From Thermostichus sp047461615 (GTDB lineage Bacteria > Cyanobacteriota > Cyanobacteriia > Thermostichales > Thermostichaceae), in contig NZ_JANSHI010000001.1 in the NCBI RefSeq assembly GCF_047461615.1, positions 124,001 to 188,000 on the forward strand: DNA of 64,000 nt, given 5' to 3'. This document shows, in pieces, positions 8,001 to 16,319 of the stretch (position 1 is the first letter of the stretch; the number at the start of each line of letters is the position of its first letter). The position numbers were made by a program, and so were the translations under genes. The notes under the pieces were generated by a model that worked only from the letters and a program-made list of their open reading frames with translations, was not told the origin of the DNA and ran no database searches.

Positions 8001-8051
8001 GTTTGCCAGTGCTTTTTCAAGCATTGGCAGTTACTTAAAGCCTTGGCAAAC
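8001..8051 (+). promoter_or_regulatory. Nested, mutually exclusive inverted repeats upstream of the HD-GYP gene
   Basis: TGCCAGTGCTT (8004-8014) pairs with AAGCATTGGCA (8019-8029) over 11 positions, including one G-T, around a TTTC loop. In addition GTTTGCCA (8001-8008) is a perfect complement of TGGCAAAC (8044-8051), so the 8004-8008 TGCCA can join either partner but not both. The site lies about 80-130 bases before the ATG of the response regulator. It may be an operator for a dimeric regulator or a switching leader RNA; neither has been shown. Confidence 0.5.
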
Positions 8052-8129
8052 TCAGCGAAAAGGCGGATGCTTGCAGGTGGAAGGTGAGATTACCGTGAAA
8101 GCAGTGAGCGAGCGACAGTCTTTGCCAAA

Positions 8130-9167
8130 ATGCACTCGGCTGAAGCTGAGAGGCTTGGGGGGGATGGGATCCCTGAGGTAACCCCTTTAACAACGGAAAG
8201 CGGGCAGGCCGGGCACCTCCTCGTTGTGGGCAATCAGCGCGACAGCCGCCTGTTGCTGAGGAAATTGCTGGAGAGCAGTAGCTACCAGGTCAGCGAGGCG
8301 GAAAACGGCCAGCAGGCCCTGCAAATGGTGCAAACCCTGCAGCCGGATCTGATTTTGTTGGATGTAAGGATGCCGGGGCTCGACGGATTTGAGGTCTGTC
8401 GGCGCATCAAGGCCAATGGGGAGACGCGCTTGATCCCGGTGGTGCTGATGACAGCCGCTAGCGACCGCAAAAATCGCCTGCGGGGCATTGAGGCAGGGGC
8501 CGATGATTTTCTCGGCAAGCCCTTTGACGAGGCGGAATTGCTGGCGCGGGTGCGTTCCCTCGTTCACCAGAAGCATTTGAACGAAGACTTGGATCATGCC
8601 GCCCAGGCTTTATTTGCCATTGCCCGCATTGTGGAAAGCCGGGATCCCATCACTGGGGATCACTGTGAGCGCCTGGCACAACTGGCCAAAAGCTTTGGCG
8701 AGTTTCTCCAGCTACCCCGTCCTCTAATCAAGGTGCTGACCTGGGGAGGCTACCTGCACGATATCGGCAAAGTGGGTATACCTGATGCGATTTTGGGCAA
8801 AACGGGCAAGCATACGCCGGAAGAGTGGGAGGTGATGAAATCCCATGTCTTGATTGGAGAGGAGATCTGCCGCCCGCTGCGCACCCTGAGAGATGTGCTG
8901 CCCCTCATCCGCCACCACCACGAGCGCTGGGATGGCAGCGGCTATCCCGATGGCCTCAGGGGAGAAGGGATCCCGCTGGTGGCCCGCATCTTCCAGATTG
9001 TCGATATCTACGACGCCCTCACCTCGGAGCGACCCTACAAGCGCGCCTTCACCGTTCAAGAGGCCATGGACATCCTGCGGGAAGAAACAGCCAAGGGCTG
9101 GCGGGATCCCTACTTGGTGGAGCGTTTCTTCGAGTTTCTGCAGTCACGGCTGCCCCAGTTGAAGTAG
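8130..9167 (+). CDS. Response regulator with HD-GYP phosphodiesterase domain
   Basis: A 345-aa two-domain regulator. Residues ~29-145 are a receiver domain with phospho-acceptor aspartate in LILLDVRMPG and the conserved lysine in FLGKPFDEAE. Residues ~155-340 are an HD-GYP domain: ITGDHCERLA, the HD pair in YLHDIGKVGIPD, HHHERWDGSGYPDGL supplying the GYP signature, and DIYDALTSERPYK. HD-GYP enzymes hydrolyse cyclic di-GMP, so this is a phosphorylation-controlled phosphodiesterase. No partner histidine kinase is adjacent. All catalytic residues that I can check are present. ATG 8130 was chosen because the receiver begins about 28 residues later; a shorter start is possible. Confidence 0.93.
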   Translation: MHSAEAERLGGDGIPEVTPLTTESGQAGHLLVVGNQRDSRLLLRKLLESSSYQVSEAENGQQALQMVQTLQPDLILLDVRMPGLDGFEVCRRIKANGETRLIPVVLMTAASDRKNRLRGIEAGADDFLGKPFDEAELLARVRSLVHQKHLNEDLDHAAQALFAIARIVESRDPITGDHCERLAQLAKSFGEFLQLPRPLIKVLTWGGYLHDIGKVGIPDAILGKTGKHTPEEWEVMKSHVLIGEEICRPLRTLRDVLPLIRHHHERWDGSGYPDGLRGEGIPLVARIFQIVDIYDALTSERPYKRAFTVQEAMDILREETAKGWRDPYLVERFFEFLQSRLPQLK

Positions 9168-9200
9168 ACTAGGCCAAGTAGGCTCCTCAAGGCAAATCCT

Positions 9201-9521
9201 TTGGCAGGCGCAGATCCTCTACGGCGCTGCGTAGGCTGCCGCCAATTGTTTCCCCGCTCCCAGTTGTGGCGGCTGGTTAGGCAATACGACACTCACCAGG
9301 TGCTTTTGGGCAGAGGCATGGGTCGTTCTGCCTACCTATGTCGCCGGCTAGAATGCTTGCAGGCAGCCCGGCGGAGGCACCAGATGAGTAGAGCCCTCAA
9401 GGCGCCGGTGCCCGACTCGCTGTGGCAACTGCTGGAGCAGGAATTGCTGCGCAGTTCTGAGGCAGAAAGCCTCCAGGAGACATCAGTCCCAGAGGGGCGA
9501 GTCTCAGAGCAACCTCAGTAG
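9201..9521 (+). CDS. ylxR: YlxR-family (DUF448) RNA-binding protein
   Basis: A 106-aa basic protein with the YlxR hallmarks RRCVGCRQLFPRSQLWRLVR at the N-terminus and GMGRSAYLCRRLECLQAA in the middle. The family binds RNA and in many bacteria sits between nusA and infB; RnpM, a B. subtilis member, is reported to modulate RNase P. Here infB follows after 300 bases, but an HD-GYP gene occupies the place upstream where nusA is expected. The start is TTG 9201; no better ATG fits. The C-terminal ~35 residues are Glu/Ser-rich and variable. Confidence 0.82.
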   Translation: MAGADPLRRCVGCRQLFPRSQLWRLVRQYDTHQVLLGRGMGRSAYLCRRLECLQAARRRHQMSRALKAPVPDSLWQLLEQELLRSSEAESLQETSVPEGRVSEQPQ

Positions 9522-9821
9522 CCCTGAATCGGTCAAGGTACTGGGTTCACTCCGTTCCAGCTACACGGTAGCCCCTCTTAGCTGTCAGAATGGGGCTGGG
9601 GGAGGTCGGCCGTGGCCAACTTCTGGGAACTGTAGAAGGGCTATCCTAAAAAGGCACTGTCGGTGTTGCTTCCTGCCCTAGTTGCCTATGCCCCCCGGCC
9701 CTTTTGGACTTAGATTCCCCCTGGAATTATGCTGCAGCAGGTTTAGTCTCAATCCGTTAATTGAGGTTGATTCAACTCCTGTAAAACTGACAAGGAGAGA
9801 GGAGCAGAGGCAAGCAGAGGA
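9522..9821 (+). other. Leader region of infB, no gene seen
   Basis: This 300-base interval between ylxR and infB has stops in all frames and no recognisable RNA gene. A GGAGAGAGGAG purine tract lies at its end as an extended ribosome-binding site for infB. It may hold an infB promoter (a CTATCCTAAAA stretch near 9642), but no convincing -35/-10 pair was found. Confidence 0.4.
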
Positions 9822-12800
9822 ATGACCGACAAAGTTCGACTGTACGACCTTGCCCGCGAACTGGGGCGTGACAATCGCGAGGTGCTGGAGGTTTGTGAGC
9901 AGCTGGGGATCCCTTTCAAGAGCCACAGCAGCACCATTTCCCTAGAGCAAGCTGAGTTGGTGCGTAGCAAGCTGGGCAAGTCTCCTATTGTGAAACCACC
10001 TCGCCCGCGGAGCAAGCCGCAAGGAAGCTCGCCAGCCGAGCCGGCGGCGGAAGCCAAGGCGAGCGAGCGCCCTCAGGCTATTGTTGGCATTCGCCGGCCT
10101 GCTCCTGCTCAGCCGCCAGCCCCCCCTAGTGAAGCCAGTCCTCCCAAAACGCTGCTGCAGCGACCTGAACGTATCCCTCCGCCAAAAGAGGCTCCTGCAG
10201 TCAGCCCGCCGCAGCCACCAGTTGCTCGCGTGGGTGAGACCAGGCCACAGCTGACGCCCCCTCCAGCTCGACCTGAGCCGGCTGTAGCCAAAGCAGCTAG
10301 CCCCCAGGCCGGCCCTGCTCCGGCGGCCAAGCGCCCAACGGTGCCCCCCCCTCCACGACGGCCTGAGTCGCCTCAAGCGGCTTCCGAGCCCAGCCCTGCT
10401 CCTGGTCCTGCAGAAGCGAAGGCTTCTTCTCCCCCAACCGCCCAGCGACCGCGTCCCCAGCTCGTGGGCCCACCTGTTCGCCCTGCCAGTCCTCCCGAGC
10501 GCCAGCCAGCAGCTCCCAAAAAGGAAGACAGCCCCAGCCAAGTGGAGGAGGCTCCCCGTCCCCAGCGGCGGCTGGAGTTGGTGGGGCCGCCCACCCGTCC
10601 TACCGCTAAAACGGTTCCCGCCGAGCCAGCATCTTCTCCCCCCTTGCCAGAAGGGATCTCCACTCCCGTGCTGGTCGAGGCTCCTGGGCGGCCTGCCACG
10701 CCCAAGGTCAAGCGCAAGACGGTGGAAGAAGAGGAGGATGAGGAGCTAAAAGCCCTCGAACGGCGATCCAGCCGCAGCCAGGCCGAGCGCAAGCGCAAAC
10801 GCAGACGCGAGGAAGGAGATGGAGATGGCTTGGATTTGGATTCTCTGACGGCGATCTCCACCGTCAAGCAAGCGCAGCTAAACGCCATCCAGCCCTTGCC
10901 CCGTCCCACTGCCAAGCCCCCTGCCCAGCGTCCGCCGACAGCGGCTGTTTCAACCCCGCGCCCTCGGCCAGCTGCTGAGCGCTCCTCGCAGCTATCCACT
11001 AAAACTAGCCCCCCTGAGGAGACGGCGGAATTGCCGCTGCAAGAGAAGGTTCTGGTTCTTGAGGGCAGCCTCAGTGTGCAGGAATTAGCCCAGCGCCTGC
11101 GGGTGTCGGAAACTGAGATCATCAAAACCCTCTTCTTCAAGGGGGTGAAGGTAACCATCAACCAGGTTTTAGACGAGTTGCTGGCTGAGACGGTGGCCAA
11201 AGAGTTGGGCTATGAGATCCGCCGGCCGGAGACGGAGCCCAAAGCTAGGAAAAGCGAGATGCTTGAGTTGGAGGACATTGACCATCTGGTGCCCCGTCCG
11301 CCGGTGGTCACCATCATGGGTCACGTGGATCACGGCAAAACCACTTTGCTCGATGCCATCCGCCACACTAACGTGGCCCAGCAAGAAGCCGGTGGGATCA
11401 CCCAGCGCATTGGCGCCTACCACGTGGATGTAGACTTTGAGGGCCAAAAGCGGCGCATTGTTTTTCTGGATACTCCTGGCCACCAGGCCTTCACGGCCAT
11501 GCGCGCCCGCGGCGCCAGCGTTACTGACATCGCTGTCCTGGTGGTGGCTGCCGACGATGGGGTGCAGCCGCAGACGCTGGAGGCCATCAGCCATGCGCGG
11601 GCAGCCCAGGTGCCCATCATTGTGGCCATCAACAAGATTGACAAGCCCGGCAGCCAGCCGGAGCGCGTCAAGCAGCAGCTGGCAGAGCATGGGCTGGTGC
11701 CGGAGGAGTGGGGTGGCGACACGCCCATGGTGCAGGTCAGCGCTCTCACCCGCCGCAACCTAGACGCCTTGCTTGAGATGATCCTGTTGGTAGCGGATGT
11801 GGCGGAGCTGCAGGCCAACCCCAATCGTCCCGCTCGCGGCACTGTTATTGAGGCCCACCTGGACAAAGCGCGGGGGCCAGTGGCCACTCTATTGGTGCAA
11901 AACGGCACCCTGCGGGTGGGGGATACGCTAGTGGCGGGCGCAGTGTTTGGCCGCGTCAAGGCAATGATGGACGACCGCGGCCAACGGCTACAGGAGGCCG
12001 GGCCTTCTTCAGCGGTACAACTGCTGGGCTTGGAGGAGGTGCCGGCGGCAGGGGATGAGTTCCAGGTCTACAGCGATGAGAAAGAAGCACGCCGCATTGC
12101 TGAGGAGCGAGCGGAGGCGCTGCGGCAAAGCCGCTTACAACAGGCGTCGCTCTCTCGCCGTGTCAGCCTGGCTAGCATTTCAGCTCAAGCTCAGGAAGGC
12201 CAGCTCAAAGAGTTGAACCTGATTCTCAAAACAGATGTCCAGGGATCCGCCGAGGCCATCCAGACGGCCCTACAGGATCTGCCGCAAGAGGAAGTGCGCC
12301 TACGGGTTCTTCTGGCAGCTCCTGGGGAGATCACCGAGACTGACGTGGATCTGGCAGCAGCCAGCGACGCCATTATCTTGGGCTTTAACACCACCTTTGC
12401 CCCTGGCGCGCGGCGGGCTGCCGACGAGAAGGGGGTCGATGTGCGCGAATACGACATCATCTACAACCTGCTGGACGACCTGCGGGCAGCCATGGAAGGC
12501 TTGCTGGAGCCGGAGGAGGTAGAAGAGCCGCTGGGCCAGGCGGAAGTGCGCAAAGTCATTCCCATCAGCCGCGGCACCGTTGCCGGCAGCTACGTGCTCT
12601 CCGGCAAAGTGCAGCGCAATGCCCTGGTGCGGGTTCGCCGCAAAGGAGAGGTAGTCTACGAGGGGCGCCTCGACTCTCTCAGACGCTTCAAGGACGACGT
12701 GCGGGAGGTAACTGCCGGCTTCGAGTGTGGGATCGCCATCGAGAAGTTCGACGCCTGGCAAGAAGGGGACATTATCGAGGTCTACCAGATGGTTACCAAG

Positions 12801-12824
12801 CGGCGAACCCTAGCGCCTGCCTAG
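9822..12824 (+). CDS. infB: Translation initiation factor IF-2
   Basis: GTPase that brings initiator tRNA to the 30S subunit. It is 1000 aa, at the long end for bacteria. Residues 1-55 form the small IF2-N fold (VRLYDLARELGRDNREVLEVC is its typical start). Residues ~60-390 are a low-complexity Pro/Ala linker with an acidic-then-basic patch (EEEEDEELKALE, RKRKRR). A second IF2-N segment (VQELAQRLRVSETEIIKTLF) precedes the G domain: GHVDHGKTT near residue 500, DTPGH, and NKID. The C-terminal IF2 domains follow to residue 1000. A purine-rich ribosome-binding tract precedes the ATG. It heads a housekeeping run with proS immediately downstream. Confidence 0.97.
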   Translation: MTDKVRLYDLARELGRDNREVLEVCEQLGIPFKSHSSTISLEQAELVRSKLGKSPIVKPPRPRSKPQGSSPAEPAAEAKASERPQAIVGIRRPAPAQPPAPPSEASPPKTLLQRPERIPPPKEAPAVSPPQPPVARVGETRPQLTPPPARPEPAVAKAASPQAGPAPAAKRPTVPPPPRRPESPQAASEPSPAPGPAEAKASSPPTAQRPRPQLVGPPVRPASPPERQPAAPKKEDSPSQVEEAPRPQRRLELVGPPTRPTAKTVPAEPASSPPLPEGISTPVLVEAPGRPATPKVKRKTVEEEEDEELKALERRSSRSQAERKRKRRREEGDGDGLDLDSLTAISTVKQAQLNAIQPLPRPTAKPPAQRPPTAAVSTPRPRPAAERSSQLSTKTSPPEETAELPLQEKVLVLEGSLSVQELAQRLRVSETEIIKTLFFKGVKVTINQVLDELLAETVAKELGYEIRRPETEPKARKSEMLELEDIDHLVPRPPVVTIMGHVDHGKTTLLDAIRHTNVAQQEAGGITQRIGAYHVDVDFEGQKRRIVFLDTPGHQAFTAMRARGASVTDIAVLVVAADDGVQPQTLEAISHARAAQVPIIVAINKIDKPGSQPERVKQQLAEHGLVPEEWGGDTPMVQVSALTRRNLDALLEMILLVADVAELQANPNRPARGTVIEAHLDKARGPVATLLVQNGTLRVGDTLVAGAVFGRVKAMMDDRGQRLQEAGPSSAVQLLGLEEVPAAGDEFQVYSDEKEARRIAEERAEALRQSRLQQASLSRRVSLASISAQAQEGQLKELNLILKTDVQGSAEAIQTALQDLPQEEVRLRVLLAAPGEITETDVDLAAASDAIILGFNTTFAPGARRAADEKGVDVREYDIIYNLLDDLRAAMEGLLEPEEVEEPLGQAEVRKVIPISRGTVAGSYVLSGKVQRNALVRVRRKGEVVYEGRLDSLRRFKDDVREVTAGFECGIAIEKFDAWQEGDIIEVYQMVTKRRTLAPA

Positions 12825-12913
12825 TCATTTGGGCGGCCTAGAGTCTCTGGGATCCCTCCCAGGGGGAGGACTTCTTGAGAACACTGGAGGCAGTTGTCAA
12901 GGGGAAGGGAGGA

Positions 12914-14743
12914 ATGCAGCGGAGCCAGCGATTGAGTCAGATGTTGTTTGTAACCCTGCGGGAGGATCCTGCCGAAGCAGAGCTGGCCAGCCACAAGCTG
13001 CTGCTGCGAGGCGGCTTTATCCGGCGGCTCTCCTCCGGGATCTACACCTATCTGCCCCTGCTCTGGCGGGTGCTGCAGAAGATCTCGAACATCATTCGGG
13101 AAGAGATGAACGCCATTGGGGCTCAGGAGTGTCTCTTGCCCCAGTTGCAGCCAGCGGAGATCTGGCGGGAGTCGGGCCGCTGGGAGGTGTATACCCAGGC
13201 AGAAGGGATCATGTTTGCCCTCGAAGACCGCCAGAGGCGCGAGCTGGCCCTGGGCCCCACCCACGAAGAGGTGATTACCCTGCTGGCCCGGGATCTCATC
13301 CGCTCCTATCGCCAGTTGCCGCAAATCCTCTATCAAATCCAGACCAAGTTCCGCGACGAGATCCGACCTCGCTTTGGCTTGCTGCGGGGCCGGGAATTCC
13401 TCATGAAAGACGCCTACTCCTTCCACGCCACTGAAGAGAGCCTGCGCCAGACCTACCAGGATATGTACCGCGCCTACAGCCGCATCCTGCGTCGCTGCGG
13501 GCTACAGTTTCGCGTGGTGGAGGCCGATGCGGGCGCCATTGGCGGGCCCTCGGCAATGTCCCAGGAGTTCATGGTGCTGGCTTCTGCCGGGGAAGACGAG
13601 ATCCTCTACACCCCCGATGGCTCCTATGCTGCCAATGTGGAGAAAGCCGTCTCCCTTCCGCCGCCGGCAGCCGAGTCTCCCTACACAGCCTTCCAGGTTC
13701 TGGATACGCCGGGAACGGAAACCATCGAGAAGCTGGCGGCTTTCTTGAAGATCTCCCCCACTTTGATCGTCAAGAATGTGCTCTACCAGGCCCTTTACGA
13801 CAACGGCCTGCGGGTGGTGGTTTTACTAAGCATCCGCGGGGATCAAGAGGTCAATGAAGTGAAATTGGCCAACCACCTCAACCGTCTGGCGGAGCGCTAC
13901 CAAGCCAAGAAGCTGCTCAAACTCACTTTGGCAGATGCTGAGATCCAAAAAAGCTGGCAAGGGGATCCGGTTCCCGTGGGCTACATTGCCCCTGACCTGC
14001 CCGATAGCTGCCTGGGCCCGCAGGAACACTTTGCCCCCAAGATTTTGCGCCTAGCTGACCAGACAGCAGCCTCGCTGAAGAACTTTGTAACCGGTAGCAA
14101 CCAGGTGGGGCGACACGTGGTGGGAGCCAACTGGGGGGAGCAGTACCCCTTGCCGGAGGTGGTTGACGTGCGCAAAGCCCAACCAGGAGATCGCTGTCTA
14201 TTCAACCCTGACCAGGTGCTCCAGGGGGCAAGGGGCATTGAGGTTGGCCATATCTTCCAGTTGGGCCTCAAGTTCTCGCTGCCGCTGCGGGCTACCTTTG
14301 CCGACGAGCACGGCGCCGAGCAGCCGCTGTGGATGGGCTGCTACGGCATTGGGGTATCGCGACTAGCCCAGGCGGCAGTGGAACAGTCCCACGACGCCAA
14401 CGGCATCATCTGGCCGGTGGCCATTGCCCCCTACCACGTGGTGGTGGTAGTGCCCAACACTGCTGACCCGGAGCAGATGCAGGTGGCAGAAAAACTGGTG
14501 CAAGAGCTGGACGCTGCCGGTATCGAAACCCTCTGGGACGACCGAGATGAGCGAGCCGGCGTCAAGTTTAAAGATGCCGATCTCATCGGGATCCCCTATC
14601 GCCTAACTACGGGGCGCAGCCTCAAGCAGGGCAAGGTGGAATTGGCGGAACGGGCCACCGGTCAGGCCGTGGATCTTCCCATTGAAGCGGTGGTGGCTAC
14701 CCTGAAAGAGCGCCTTGCTGCTGCCCTAGCGGTGCCCGACTGA
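12914..14743 (+). CDS. proS: Prolyl-tRNA synthetase (bacterial type, with editing insertion)
   Basis: Class II aminoacyl-tRNA synthetase of about 609 aa. Motif 2 is seen in FRDEIRPRFGLLRGREF and the preceding TxE loop in LGPTHEEVIT. The INS editing domain spans roughly residues 230-400 between motifs 2 and 3. Motif 3 is in MGCYGIGVSRLAQAA. The anticodon-binding domain fills the last ~110 residues (APYHVVVVVPN to the end). I place the start at ATG 12914, directly behind AAGGGAGGA, instead of the TTG 13 codons upstream. The gene ends about 45 bases before tRNA-Asn. Confidence 0.96.
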   Translation: MQRSQRLSQMLFVTLREDPAEAELASHKLLLRGGFIRRLSSGIYTYLPLLWRVLQKISNIIREEMNAIGAQECLLPQLQPAEIWRESGRWEVYTQAEGIMFALEDRQRRELALGPTHEEVITLLARDLIRSYRQLPQILYQIQTKFRDEIRPRFGLLRGREFLMKDAYSFHATEESLRQTYQDMYRAYSRILRRCGLQFRVVEADAGAIGGPSAMSQEFMVLASAGEDEILYTPDGSYAANVEKAVSLPPPAAESPYTAFQVLDTPGTETIEKLAAFLKISPTLIVKNVLYQALYDNGLRVVVLLSIRGDQEVNEVKLANHLNRLAERYQAKKLLKLTLADAEIQKSWQGDPVPVGYIAPDLPDSCLGPQEHFAPKILRLADQTAASLKNFVTGSNQVGRHVVGANWGEQYPLPEVVDVRKAQPGDRCLFNPDQVLQGARGIEVGHIFQLGLKFSLPLRATFADEHGAEQPLWMGCYGIGVSRLAQAAVEQSHDANGIIWPVAIAPYHVVVVVPNTADPEQMQVAEKLVQELDAAGIETLWDDRDERAGVKFKDADLIGIPYRLTTGRSLKQGKVELAERATGQAVDLPIEAVVATLKERLAAALAVPD

Positions 14744-14790
14744 GGAGTTGCCTTGCAGCGGTTTTTTCCCTATGATGGGATATGTCTCGA

Positions 14791-14862
14791 TCCTCGGTAG
14801 CTCAGCGGTAGAGCGGTCGGCTGTTAACCGATTGGTCGCAAGTTCGAATCTTGCCCGAGGAG
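14791..14862 (+). tRNA. tRNA-Asn (anticodon GUU)
   Basis: A 72-base cloverleaf. The acceptor stem TCCTCGG (14791-14797) pairs with CCGAGGA (14855-14861), followed by discriminator G. The D arm carries TAGCTCAGCGGTAGAGC. The anticodon stem GTCGG/CCGAT encloses loop CTGTTAA, so the anticodon is GTT. The T arm contains GTTCGAATC. The 3' CCA is not encoded. Stem complementarity is perfect apart from one G-T in the anticodon stem. Confidence 0.97.
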
Positions 14863-14935
14863 CTTGCTAGCTGAAATCTCAAGCCAGGGGGTATAATGCC
14901 CTCTGGCTGTTTCTTCGTCACGTCTTCCGAGGGTA

Positions 14936-15463
14936 TTGGCTGTGATCGACCTGTCGCGGATCCCTGCCCAACCAGAGCCAGGCTTGCTCAACCTTTTGAT
15001 CGAGATCCCTGGCGGCAGTAAGAACAAGTACGAGTTTGACAAAGAGATGGGCGTGATGATCCTAGACCGGGTGCTCTACTCCTCGGTGCAGTACCCCTAC
15101 GACTACGGCTTTGTGCCCAACACGCGGGCAGGGGACGGGGATCCCTTGGATGGCCTGGTGATCATGGATCAGCCGACCTTTCCGGGGTGTGTGATTGCGG
15201 TGCGCCCGCTGGGCATGCTGCAGATGATCGATGCGGGGGAGCCGGATGAGAAGTTGCTGTGTGTGCCGGCTAAGGATCCTCGCTACGCTTCCGTAACCAA
15301 GTTGGAAGATATTGCCCAGCACCGCCTGGACGAGATTGCTGAGTTTTTTGCCACCTACAAGCGCTTGGAGAAGAAAGAAACCCAGATTCTGGGCTGGAAA
15401 GGCCTGGCCGAAACCGAGGCCGTTATCGCCAGCAGCATTGCCGCCTGCCAACAGCCCAAGTAG
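14936..15463 (+). CDS. ppa: Inorganic pyrophosphatase (family I)
   Basis: Hydrolyses pyrophosphate from biosynthetic reactions. The 175-aa chain has the soluble family I signature: EIPGGSKNKYEFDKE, VQYPYDYGFVPNT and the metal-binding acidic cluster DGDPLDGLV. Typical length is ~170-180. The start is TTG 14936 (MAVIDLSRIP) or GTG two codons later. A perfect TATAAT lies at 14892-14897, between the tRNA and this gene, and could be its -10; no -35 at good spacing was seen. Confidence 0.95.
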   Translation: MAVIDLSRIPAQPEPGLLNLLIEIPGGSKNKYEFDKEMGVMILDRVLYSSVQYPYDYGFVPNTRAGDGDPLDGLVIMDQPTFPGCVIAVRPLGMLQMIDAGEPDEKLLCVPAKDPRYASVTKLEDIAQHRLDEIAEFFATYKRLEKKETQILGWKGLAETEAVIASSIAACQQPK

Positions 15464-15489
15464 CTCCCCAGGCTTTCCAAGCTGGAGCT
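15462..15489 (+). terminator. Hairpin after ppa, possible terminator
   Basis: AGCTCC (starting within the ppa stop codon) pairs with GGAGCT (15484-15489), and an inner AG-CTT pairs with AAGCT, with two small bulges around a TCC loop. No run of T follows, so factor-independent termination is uncertain; it may only stabilise the mRNA 3' end. Confidence 0.3.
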
Positions 15490-15571
15490 GCCGTTGAGGG
15501 CGCTGGCCAGTCAGCGCCAAGTTCTCCAGGTTCTTTGAGCTAGCCTAGGTTTAGACGCGACGGCTTCTTCT

Positions 15572-16309
15572 ATGGCGGATATCCTCTACCACCTGGAGCA
15601 GTGGGCAGCGGAGCTGGTTCAAGGTCAATTGCAGCACCTCTCTCCCCTGAGCCTACTGGCGATGGGTCTAGCAGGTCTGGTTACCAGCCTTTCTCCCTGT
15701 ATGCTCTCCATGGTGCCGGTAACTATCGGCTACATCGGCGGCTACACTCCCAGCGCCCCCGCAGCGGCCGGAGAGGTGCGCCGGCAGGTCTGGGTGCAAT
15801 CCCTGGGCTTTGCCGTTGGTGTGGCTTTGACCCTCAGCCTGCTGGGCTTGGGAGCAGCCTTGCTAGGCCGGGTTTACGGACAAACCACCCCCTTTGGATC
15901 CCTAGTAGCGGGCGGGCTCGCCATCCTCATGGGCCTGAACCTGCTGGAGGTCATCCCCTTGCGCTTTCCCAGTTGGTTTAACGGGTTGGAGATCCCTGGC
16001 GAGTGGCCCAGACTAGGCCGGTCGGTGTTGCTGGGATCCACCTTTGGTCTAGCAGCCTCTCCCTGCAGTACGCCAGTTTTGGTGGCCTTGCTAGGCTGGG
16101 TCTCCACCACAGGGCAGCCCTGGGTGGGAGGTGGGCTACTGCTGACCTACGCCCTGGGGCTGGTCTTGCCGCTGCTGTTGGCGGGGGTGTTTACCGGCGC
16201 GATTAAGCAACTGCTGGCCCTGCGGCGCTGGTCGGGCTGGCTTACCTATGCCAGTGGCCTGGTGCTGGTGGGGTTCGGCACCGTCACCATCCTCTCGGCT
16301 TGGACCTAG
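15572..16309 (+). CDS. ccdA: CcdA-family thiol-disulfide transporter for cytochrome c maturation
   Basis: A 245-aa polytopic membrane protein that moves reducing power across the membrane to keep apocytochrome c thiols reduced. After an N-terminal amphipathic segment there are six hydrophobic helices. The first paired cysteine lies in SLSPCMLSMVPVTIGYIGGY and the second in GLAASPCSTPVLVALLGWV, as expected for CcdA. It is followed after 10 bases by ccs1, the heme-ligation partner of system II, so the two form an operon. This machinery is needed for cytochrome c6 and f. Confidence 0.93.
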   Translation: MADILYHLEQWAAELVQGQLQHLSPLSLLAMGLAGLVTSLSPCMLSMVPVTIGYIGGYTPSAPAAAGEVRRQVWVQSLGFAVGVALTLSLLGLGAALLGRVYGQTTPFGSLVAGGLAILMGLNLLEVIPLRFPSWFNGLEIPGEWPRLGRSVLLGSTFGLAASPCSTPVLVALLGWVSTTGQPWVGGGLLLTYALGLVLPLLLAGVFTGAIKQLLALRRWSGWLTYASGLVLVGFGTVTILSAWT

Positions 16310-16319
16310 GGGAGCTTGT

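Noticed and set aside
10373..11200. Long minus-strand frame opposite infB
   Set aside because: It is a Ser/Arg-rich antisense shadow of the IF-2 Pro/Ala linker, with no domain and no start signal.
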